Part shown: positions 1-5,214 of the stretch, one piece after another
How the letters are laid out: the number at the start of each line of letters is the position of its first letter
Position numbering within the stretch: position 1 is the first letter of the stretch
Origin: Nanobdellota archaeon
GTDB lineage: Archaea > Aenigmatarchaeota > Aenigmatarchaeia > QMZP01
DNA: 9,176 nt
Direction of reading: 5' to 3'
Assembly: GCA_018818465.1 (NCBI GenBank)
Contig: JAHIRU010000054.1
Coordinates: 1 to 9,176 of the forward strand
Program-made: the position numbers and the translations under genes
Notes under the pieces: generated by a model
What the model was told of the DNA's origin: nothing
The model's database searches: none
The model's input: only the letters and a program-made list of their open reading frames with translations

Positions 1-1
1 A

Positions 2-424
2 ATGGTTAGTTACGTAGACAATCTCAACAATGAAATATTAACATATGATTCAGTTGAAGATTATGAATTAATTTTAGAAAAAGAAGAATTAATTAAGAAC
101 TATAATGATTGTAAATACACCTACAACAGTCTTAAAACTTATATCACCATTCTACAAAACGAACTTCAAACAGGTTATAATAATTTTGAAATCAAGAGCA
201 TCGTTTCTGACGCAAAGTCTTTATACAATTCTCAAATAGAAGGCATATGTCCAGAGCTTTCTTCAAACGCTAAAAGTAAACTAATTTGCAGTGATCTAAG
301 ATTCGAGCTTGTCGACATTCTTAACAATATTAAAACAAGTATTGACGATTCTCATACGGTTCATCAATACCTAGAAGATTCAAAAACAAAGTATGATGAA
401 ATGGAGGTTGCTGGATGCAATTGA
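2..424 (+). CDS. Unrecognised helical Cys-containing protein, probably the 3' part of a longer gene
   Basis: I do not recognise this protein. The frame is open to the left edge of the window, so the ATG at position 2 may be an internal methionine and the true start may lie upstream. The visible 140 residues are mostly polar and probably helical, with Glu/Lys-rich stretches near residues 17-32 and 110-135 that could form short coiled coils. Four cysteines (residues 37, 83, 96 and 139) would suit a secreted disulfide-bonded protein, but no signal peptide or membrane segment is visible in this part. Its last 10 bases overlap the next gene, whose Shine-Dalgarno site (GGAGG, 403-407) lies inside this reading frame. 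That implies a shared transcript and translational coupling with the two pilin-like genes downstream. A link to the surface apparatus is inferred from position only. Confidence 0.75.
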   Translation: MVSYVDNLNNEILTYDSVEDYELILEKEELIKNYNDCKYTYNSLKTYITILQNELQTGYNNFEIKSIVSDAKSLYNSQIEGICPELSSNAKSKLICSDLRFELVDILNNIKTSIDDSHTVHQYLEDSKTKYDEMEVAGCN

Positions 425-921
425 GAAAAGGTCAATCCAGCATGATGGAATACATAATCATGACTTTCTTCATGATGATAATCATAACATTCATGGTGAT
501 GATGTTTTTAGGAATACAGTTTATGAACATAGACAGTGAAAGTTCCAAGCAAAAAATGGACAGGAGTTTAGCTCTGATGAAATCCTTTTCAAAAACACCA
601 CTTTTCTCAAAAGACAGCTCTATCACAGAGGATACAGTAATCTATGATAAAAAATTAACTGCTGCCATGCTCAACGAGGCAGAGACATGCGAAAATCTTA
701 GAAAAATATTCGGGCTGCATTGGTCAATCGAAGTGGCTGTAATAGATGGTGAAACTGAACAGTTATGCGATTGGACAGATTATGACAACTGCAATAAATG
801 GATACTGTGTGAAGAAGAAATCACAGAAGGTGTTTTGATAAGAGACATCCCAGTTAATGTTTACAGAGATTCAACAGATACTGTTGAAGCTGGTTTGATG
901 ACGGTGAAAACATATGTTTAG
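415..921 (+). CDS. Type IV pilin-like (class III signal) protein, first of a tandem pair
   Basis: This 168-residue protein starts with a short positive n-region (QLRKG), then QSSMMEY and one long hydrophobic helix (residues about 13-36). That is the layout of archaeal class III prepilin signal sequences, with expected cleavage between Gly6 and Gln7 by an EppA/PibD-type peptidase. The helix is unusually Met-rich (ten Met in the first 37 residues). The rest is a small polar ectodomain with four cysteines (92, 118, 126, 132), suggesting two disulfides outside the membrane. The start is fixed by GGAGG at 403-407, seven bases before the ATG. It overlaps the preceding gene by 10 bases and the following one by 8. 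By family logic it would be a minor pilin or pseudopilin; Glu sits at +6 instead of the usual +5 of Q-x-S-x-E. Which appendage it belongs to cannot be told here. Confidence 0.85.
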   Translation: MQLRKGQSSMMEYIIMTFFMMIIITFMVMMFLGIQFMNIDSESSKQKMDRSLALMKSFSKTPLFSKDSSITEDTVIYDKKLTAAMLNEAETCENLRKIFGLHWSIEVAVIDGETEQLCDWTDYDNCNKWILCEEEITEGVLIRDIPVNVYRDSTDTVEAGLMTVKTYV

Positions 922-1417
922 AAAAGGACAGACAAACATGATAATAATAGTATTTTTCATAGTGATTTTGCTAGGTTCTGGAATGTTCCTGTTAACATTA
1001 GGAAAGAGTTCAACACAATCAACACAAGACGAATATATGAACATTTATGCAACAAACCTGTTGACAACCTTGGTAAATACTGATATTGATGAGAAAGGTT
1101 CTGACTGTGAAAAGATGTCAGATCTTATTTACAACACAATAATTCGTTCTACATGTAAATGTTCTGATGGTAACTCATGCAGTGAGTGGTTAGATAAAAA
1201 GATGGGTATGTATTTTTCTGAAACATATAATTCATTCAAAAAAGAGAATCTAGATTATCATTTAGAAGCCGATTATGGTGGAAGTCCTTTAGTTTTGCAT
1301 GATAATCCTGCAGTAAAGGAAGCAGGCAAAAAAAGATGGACAGCAGAAGTGAATATATTCAAAACCGGTGGAATGCTGTCTGTTTTGAACATTAACTTGA
1401 TTATAGCACAAAGCTAA
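914..1417 (+). CDS. Type IV pilin-like (class III signal) protein, second of a tandem pair
   Basis: A 167-residue protein with FRKGQTN followed by a hydrophobic helix (about residues 9-29), matching an archaeal class III signal with cleavage after Gly5. The conserved Glu near +5 is absent (Ile instead), as in some minor or tip pilins. The ectodomain has four cysteines in a cluster (65, 81, 83, 89) within a segment that follows a short Ser/Thr/Gln linker, then a charged region and a hydrophobic C-terminal strand. The start is supported by GGTGA at 903-907, six bases upstream and inside the preceding gene, which it overlaps by 8 bases. Size, cysteine number and layout resemble the preceding gene, so the two are probably diverged partners of the same assembly, made in coupled amounts. 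It ends the first gene cluster. Confidence 0.85.
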   Translation: MFRKGQTNMIIIVFFIVILLGSGMFLLTLGKSSTQSTQDEYMNIYATNLLTTLVNTDIDEKGSDCEKMSDLIYNTIIRSTCKCSDGNSCSEWLDKKMGMYFSETYNSFKKENLDYHLEADYGGSPLVLHDNPAVKEAGKKRWTAEVNIFKTGGMLSVLNINLIIAQS

Positions 1418-1427
1418 CGATAGCTTT
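1410..1427 (+). other. 7-bp inverted repeat over the stop codon, possible 3' hairpin
   Basis: AAAGCTA (1410-1416) and TAGCTTT (1421-1427) are perfect reverse complements around an ACGA loop. The repeat spans the stop codon of the second pilin-like gene and touches the TATA-like box that follows. It could be a weak 3'-end hairpin, but no long T-run follows directly, so a terminator role is uncertain. Confidence 0.4.
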
Positions 1428-1432
1428 ATAAA
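1425..1432 (+). promoter_or_regulatory. TATA-like box, candidate promoter for the 1600-2520 gene
   Basis: TTTATAAA is a good match to an archaeal TATA box and starts eight bases after the stop of the upstream gene. With usual spacing, transcription would begin near 1450-1460, giving a leader of about 140-150 bases that holds the inverted repeats listed separately. More AT-rich boxes exist further down (for example TTTATTATAT at 1571-1580), but that one would give a nearly leaderless RNA that excludes the strong Shine-Dalgarno site, so the upstream box is preferred. Confidence 0.45.
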
Positions 1433-1453
1433 CCTATTATAGAATTATTAACC

Positions 1454-1470
1454 AGTAGTTACAAACTACT
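1454..1470 (+). repeat. 7-bp perfect inverted repeat in the intergenic leader
   Basis: AGTAGTT (1454-1460) and AACTACT (1464-1470) are separated by ACA. It lies about where transcription from the 1425 TATA box would start, so it could be an operator or a 5'-end RNA hairpin. No regulator is identified. Confidence 0.45.
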
Positions 1471-1480
1471 AGAAATATCA

Positions 1481-1494
1481 TTATGTTAACATAA
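1481..1494 (+). repeat. 14-bp perfect palindrome, candidate operator
   Basis: TTATGTTAACATAA equals its own reverse complement over all 14 bases. With no loop it is better suited to binding a dimeric DNA-binding protein than to forming an RNA hairpin. It lies downstream of the best TATA box, where a bound repressor could block transcription. AT-rich DNA produces such palindromes by chance more often than mixed sequence does. Confidence 0.4.
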
Positions 1495-1505
1495 ATTAAG
1501 TTTGT

Positions 1506-1531
1506 ATGTCCGAACCAGAGGATTTGGACAT
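1506..1531 (+). repeat. Inverted repeat or stem-loop in the leader, with alternative pairing
   Basis: ATGTCC (1506-1511) pairs with GGACAT (1526-1531). As RNA the stem extends through a G-U and two A-U pairs to nine pairs. TATGTC (1505-1510) can alternatively pair with GACATA (1534-1539), so two exclusive folds share a left arm. The same stretch also encodes a nine-codon frame, ATG 1506 to TGA 1535, without a Shine-Dalgarno site. A structured leader is plausible; it matches no riboswitch class I know. Confidence 0.4.
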
Positions 1532-1580
1532 TTGACATAGAATTATCGTCATACAATCATTTTTTTAGATTTTATTATAT

Positions 1581-1597
1581 TGCACTTAGGAGGTGCA
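1581..1597 (+). promoter_or_regulatory. Very strong Shine-Dalgarno site inside a small stem-loop
   Basis: AGGAGGTG (1588-1595) is a near-perfect complement of the archaeal 16S 3' end and ends four bases before the ATG at 1600, which fixes that start. It is embedded in an inverted repeat: TGCAC (1581-1585) pairs with GTGCA (1593-1597), extending to seven pairs with one G-U and one A-U pair. In the folded form part of the ribosome-binding site would be masked, so translation could be controlled by melting or by a competing fold. Confidence 0.6.
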
Positions 1598-1599
1598 AA

Positions 1600-2520
1600 A
1601 TGAAACGAACAATAACAATTCTTCTGGCAACAATTTTTTTGCTGTCGATTTCGATCCCAGTGTTCGCCTGGGGTCAGAGGCCGAACGGTTATAAAAACGG
1701 TGACCGTTCCCGCGACAGAAATCGTGACGGCCGTTCCCGCGACGATGATCGCTACTATGTTTACAAGCGCGGTTATCATTACACCCCATCACACAGATGG
1801 GATGAGTTGTCAAAAGCAACAAGGATGTTGATATTAGCACACTCTTCAAGGCGCTTGTTCGAAAATCTCCTGGATGTTGGAGATCGATGCAGAGAGCCAT
1901 CCTATCCAAAATATCGATACTCGTCTCGATACGAGGCGTTGAGATATTATATGGATGACAAATCAGACATCGAAATCAATGGCGATGTCGTGATTATCAA
2001 CAATCAGGGCGGAAATTTTTCAGAAACAATGGATGTTTCTGATCTCCAGGCTCTTTTGGAGGAGCTTATGGAGGAAAAAGGGGACTTCAATGACAAATGG
2101 GTCTTTGAAGCTCCTGCTACTAAAAGGATAAGTGTAAAAGAGGAGCAATCATCTTATACTACAAGAAAAATACTTTTTATGTGGGGAGTTGAAAGGTACC
2201 ATGAGAATGATTCGACATTCAACTGGTTCCTTTACCAGCTTCCAACACTGGTTCCTCCTGGACCAGAGACTGGGAAGTATGGCCAAGTCGTAATATTCGG
2301 TCCTCATAGAGGTCAGGGACCGAATTATGATAAATATGTTATTGATTTCAATGATGACATGATTACAATAACAGGTCTTGATAAATACGGGAAAGCCCTT
2401 TCGCCAGAAAGGGTTAAAAATCAATATAGTGGCGAAAGCATTTTATTGCCACTAGAATTTGAGTCACCCGGGAAACCGGTTGACATAATTTATGTTTTGC
2501 AATACCTTCTCAGGGTTTAA
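1600..2520 (+). CDS. Sec-secreted protein with Arg/Asp-rich N-terminus, function unknown
   Basis: A 306-residue protein I cannot assign to a family. It has a classic Sec signal peptide (KR start, hydrophobic core residues 5-20, likely cleavage after VFA at residue 23), so the mature protein is extracellular or wall-associated. Residues 34-62 are dominated by Arg, Asp and Tyr and contain an in-frame duplication (RSRDRN and RSRDDD). The remainder looks like a mixed alpha/beta domain: a helical part around 65-120, a beta segment EINGDVVIINN near 125-135, an acidic helix 145-160, and a C-terminal region rich in Pro, Gly and aromatic residues. There is only one cysteine (97), unlike its neighbours. 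It uses many CGN arginine codons and is visibly richer in G+C than the flanking genes. Own TATA box, perfect Shine-Dalgarno site and hairpin terminator suggest a monocistronic, possibly acquired, gene. Confidence 0.85.
   Translation: MKRTITILLATIFLLSISIPVFAWGQRPNGYKNGDRSRDRNRDGRSRDDDRYYVYKRGYHYTPSHRWDELSKATRMLILAHSSRRLFENLLDVGDRCREPSYPKYRYSSRYEALRYYMDDKSDIEINGDVVIINNQGGNFSETMDVSDLQALLEELMEEKGDFNDKWVFEAPATKRISVKEEQSSYTTRKILFMWGVERYHENDSTFNWFLYQLPTLVPPGPETGKYGQVVIFGPHRGQGPNYDKYVIDFNDDMITITGLDKYGKALSPERVKNQYSGESILLPLEFESPGKPVDIIYVLQYLLRV
1704..1743 (+). repeat. 13-bp direct repeat, in-frame duplication in a coding region
   Basis: CCGTTCCCGCGAC occurs at 1704-1716 and again at 1731-1743, offset by 27 bases (nine codons). 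It encodes the repeated R-S-R-D block of the Arg/Asp-rich segment and looks like a small tandem duplication that kept the frame. It is part of the gene, not an array. Confidence 0.75.
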
Positions 2521-2532
2521 TTTTGCCTTCTG

Positions 2533-2552
2533 ACGCGCGAATCGCCGCGCGT
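2533..2552 (+). repeat. GC-only hairpin after the 1600-2520 gene
   Basis: ACGCGCG (2533-2539) and CGCGCGT (2546-2552) form a perfect 7-bp stem with a 6-base loop, only 12 bases after the stop codon. The arms stand out as almost pure G+C in an AT-rich region. It may protect the 3' end of the mRNA or assist termination together with the next hairpin; no T-run follows it directly. Confidence 0.5.
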
Positions 2553-2584
2553 ATAATTTCATAGAGCCCTCACAATTTCCTCTT

Positions 2585-2620
2585 ACCCGCTATCTTTTCA
2601 GATGGCGGGTTACTCTTTTA
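2585..2620 (+). terminator. Hairpin terminator for the 1600-2520 gene
   Basis: The arms 2585-2595 and 2600-2610 pair over eleven positions (ACCCGC with GCGGGT, then one T-G pair and four Watson-Crick pairs) around a TTTC loop. A T-rich tract (TTACTCTTTTA) follows. This has the form of a bacterial intrinsic terminator. Archaea usually terminate at T-runs and do not need the hairpin, so such a complete stem is notable here. Confidence 0.7.
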
Positions 2621-2657
2621 TTATTGTCTATTTGTAGGGATACTATATATCATAAAG

Positions 2658-2668
2658 TTAATATATTT
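2658..2668 (+). promoter_or_regulatory. TATA box for the 2689 gene, probable leaderless promoter
   Basis: TTAATATATTT is centred 26 bases before the ATG at 2689 and is preceded by an A-rich AAAG stretch at 2654-2657 that could serve as BRE. There is no Shine-Dalgarno-like sequence between it and the start. With normal archaeal spacing, transcription would begin at or next to the ATG, giving a leaderless mRNA. A second TATA-like run at 2644-2650 would add only a short untranslated leader. Confidence 0.55.
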
Positions 2669-2688
2669 CTCATAACTATTAATTATAT

Positions 2689-5214
2689 ATGAAGAAAAAG
2701 GCACAGACAGAGATAGTTATAGTTGTTGTTTTAATCGCTGCTGTTATCTTCGCAGGTTATCTTGTTTATCAGGCCCTTCTATCAGATGGGGATTTTGCTA
2801 TTGGTCTTAGTCAGACACAGCAAACAGTAAACAAGGGTGTAACATCATTAATAGAAGCAGAGTTTACAGATGTTCTTAAGGAATTCTATTCTACAGGCGG
2901 TGTAACACAGGAGGAAATTGAACTAAAAGATGATTTCACAAATGAATATGCAACATTTGTTGATCAACGAGTTGTTTATTGGCAAAAATGCGAAAACGAT
3001 GTTTCCCCAGAACTTGATATTATAAAAACCAGTATGGAAGAAGCTTTTAAATCTCGCTTAAATGAAAGACTTGAAACTATTATACCAACGTTTTCTAAGA
3101 AAGTTGAATTTCCTGAAGGCGTAAAGTCGGTTTCATTGAACATATTAGATAATAAAATAGACATAACAGTTGATCTGCCGACAGTAATTGAAGACGAGAC
3201 AATGGAAACATATAAGAAATCAGTTAATACAGAGCTTGGAAAAATAATTAAATTCTCAAAAGCCTTTGTAGAAGAGAATGCACGTGAAAGATATTTTGAA
3301 AACTATGTCTTTTATTCGATGATATTGTCGTTGTATGATAGGCCAGAAAATTTTGTTCCAATACATCCTGCGCAGCTACCAGCAGAATCGACATACATAT
3401 TCAAGCATTTTCTTGAAACATCCGATTCAATAGCTAATCATATAGATTTTGTTTCAAAGAAAATAAGATTCTGGACGCATAGCAGTGGTGATATGGATCT
3501 TCCTATTTTAAATCTTGGCGGTGTTCCATATCCAGAATTCAATGCAAGAAATGTTCCTGCCTCTGAAAGAAATGTAGTGTTTGAAACAATGGATGTAATA
3601 CAATACAAAGGATTTGACAGATTTAGTGTATTAAATTTCAAATCAACGCCATCAGTTGTTGTAATAATGCCAAAAAATATTGACTTCGGTGGAGGAACAA
3701 CAATAGATCTTGATAATTTCCCATGGCCAACATATGAATTCCAGTTCCCTGTTGTTGCTAGAGTAAAAGACAAATACATAAACAAATATTTCAATTTTGC
3801 AATTTTGAGTTATGTTGACATGGCGTATTATAGCAGTACTGGTGAAGAACATGCTGACAGCATAGACATAGAGGGCGATTGCAGAAGTTTCTCCATCAGT
3901 ACAGATTGTTCATATTCAGATAATGATATCACAATCAGGGTTACAGATCAAAACAGTGATGCAGTGCCTTATACATACGTTACAATAAACGGATGCCCTT
4001 TAATGAAGCATGGTGAGATTTCTCTCGAAACCAACACAGAAGGAGAGGTTTATGGTTATTCTCCTATAGGTAATATAAGAATTGAACAACCAGGCTACAT
4101 AACTTACGAAGAGTATTTTGATCCGTCAACAGATGTTGTCCATGAAATAATATTAACAAAAAATCCAGTACTTTCATTCAACTTCAAGGAATTGGGCATA
4201 GGAAAGTACTACAAAGGCGATACTGAATGCATTAGTGAATACAATTACATTGTATCAGGTTCTAATGCAATAACAGAAATAGATAATGATGCAGATTATT
4301 TTGTTTATATAATTTTCACTGATAATGACGGGAATGAATTTACTGTATCTAATAAGCAATTCATAAACGGTAATGATTTGATATTGTCACAGGTTGAAGT
4401 TAGAACGCTTCCTTCCGGAACATATGAAGCAGAATTATACACAATTGATTATAATGAAAACAAGATTGCTTGTGATGGTCTTGTTGAATCAGTAGATTCT
4501 GGCATCTTTAATGTAATTGAAATAAACACAAACGACTGTGATTTCATAGAATCTCTTAACGATGTTACAGATGTTTTATTCAAATCAAGGAATGAAAACT
4601 CTTTTTATGGTGGAAAAGATACATGGGACTTTGAATCAAGAGTAATCAAAACAGAGATTGATGGTGATATAGTAAAGCTTTATCTTGAAAGATCTCCTCA
4701 ATCAGGAAGTATAATATATGTAAAAAGATATGATCAGTTTGTTGTTGGTCCAATAAACGATAATTTCATGCACATAAATTTTGATGTCACTGTGCCGTCA
4801 TCTGATGGCGATGCTAATGTTTACATACCAATGTTTAAAGCTACTGATGATTTGCAATGGAGACTATTCAATTACATAGATTATGAACAACAGCAAAAAA
4901 TAATAAACGGTTTGCTGTTTGGAAATACACCAGATCCTAACAACGCTGTAGACACCTGTGGTTTTGATAGTATAATTTTGTTTGATTCTGGATTACCAAC
5001 AGAAATGCTGGATGGCTGTTTGGTTTCAGGTGAAGTTGATAAGATAAATTATGGTGAGCAATGCTGGGTAACACATTATGAAATGAGCGGTAAAAACTGC
5101 GGTAAGCAAAGCTGTCATAATTATATTGCATGCTGTGCTGGTGATTCGTATGCTGCTGACCTAACTGAATGCCAATCTCAGTGGGCTGGGGAGTGTCCTG
5201 ATTATGGAAATTGA
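2689..5214 (+). CDS. Very large class III signal (pilin-like) surface protein with Ig-like domain and Cys-rich tail
   Basis: An 841-residue protein beginning MKKKAQTEI followed by a hydrophobic helix (about residues 8-31), the form of archaeal class III signals; cleavage would fall between Ala4 and Gln5. Pilins are normally 100-200 residues, so this one carries an exceptional ectodomain. Residues about 45-260 are mostly helical. The middle (260-390) is mixed. Residues 412-492 resemble a carboxypeptidase-regulatory-like/Ig-type beta domain (TITIRVTD-like strands, VPYTYVTINGC, TNTEGEV, YEEYF). Further beta-rich sequence runs to about 745. The last 85 residues hold nine cysteines (757, 777, 792, 804, 809, 815, 816, 828, 836), suggesting a disulfide-locked tail. 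The start agrees with the signal sequence and the leaderless promoter. It overlaps the next gene by 11 bases. A surface adhesin or appendage tip protein is plausible, but not shown. Confidence 0.85.
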   Translation: MKKKAQTEIVIVVVLIAAVIFAGYLVYQALLSDGDFAIGLSQTQQTVNKGVTSLIEAEFTDVLKEFYSTGGVTQEEIELKDDFTNEYATFVDQRVVYWQKCENDVSPELDIIKTSMEEAFKSRLNERLETIIPTFSKKVEFPEGVKSVSLNILDNKIDITVDLPTVIEDETMETYKKSVNTELGKIIKFSKAFVEENARERYFENYVFYSMILSLYDRPENFVPIHPAQLPAESTYIFKHFLETSDSIANHIDFVSKKIRFWTHSSGDMDLPILNLGGVPYPEFNARNVPASERNVVFETMDVIQYKGFDRFSVLNFKSTPSVVVIMPKNIDFGGGTTIDLDNFPWPTYEFQFPVVARVKDKYINKYFNFAILSYVDMAYYSSTGEEHADSIDIEGDCRSFSISTDCSYSDNDITIRVTDQNSDAVPYTYVTINGCPLMKHGEISLETNTEGEVYGYSPIGNIRIEQPGYITYEEYFDPSTDVVHEIILTKNPVLSFNFKELGIGKYYKGDTECISEYNYIVSGSNAITEIDNDADYFVYIIFTDNDGNEFTVSNKQFINGNDLILSQVEVRTLPSGTYEAELYTIDYNENKIACDGLVESVDSGIFNVIEINTNDCDFIESLNDVTDVLFKSRNENSFYGGKDTWDFESRVIKTEIDGDIVKLYLERSPQSGSIIYVKRYDQFVVGPINDNFMHINFDVTVPSSDGDANVYIPMFKATDDLQWRLFNYIDYEQQQKIINGLLFGNTPDPNNAVDTCGFDSIILFDSGLPTEMLDGCLVSGEVDKINYGEQCWVTHYEMSGKNCGKQSCHNYIACCAGDSYAADLTECQSQWAGECPDYGN
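5188..5195 (+). promoter_or_regulatory. Shine-Dalgarno site for the 5204 gene, inside the upstream gene
   Basis: GGGGAGTG lies eight bases before the ATG at 5204 and within the last codons of the 841-residue gene. It supports this start over the in-frame ATGs at 5225 and 5228, and the 11-base overlap points to coupled translation of the two proteins. Confidence 0.5.

Noticed and set aside
1418..1599. Possible tRNA or known riboswitch in the gene-free stretch
   Set aside because: No cloverleaf arms, no T-arm consensus and no acceptor end were found; the stems present do not match a riboswitch class I can name.
1704..1743. Possible CRISPR-like repeat pair
   Set aside because: Only two 13-base copies, offset by a whole number of codons and inside a coding region; best explained as a small in-frame duplication.
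1586..1909. 107-codon minus-strand frame opposite the start of the secreted gene
   Set aside because: It lies entirely against a well-supported gene with signal peptide and ideal ribosome-binding site, and its sequence has no protein-like features.
3438..3794. 118-codon minus-strand frame inside the 841-residue gene
   Set aside because: Chance open frame opposite strongly coding sequence; no start signals and no recognisable domain.
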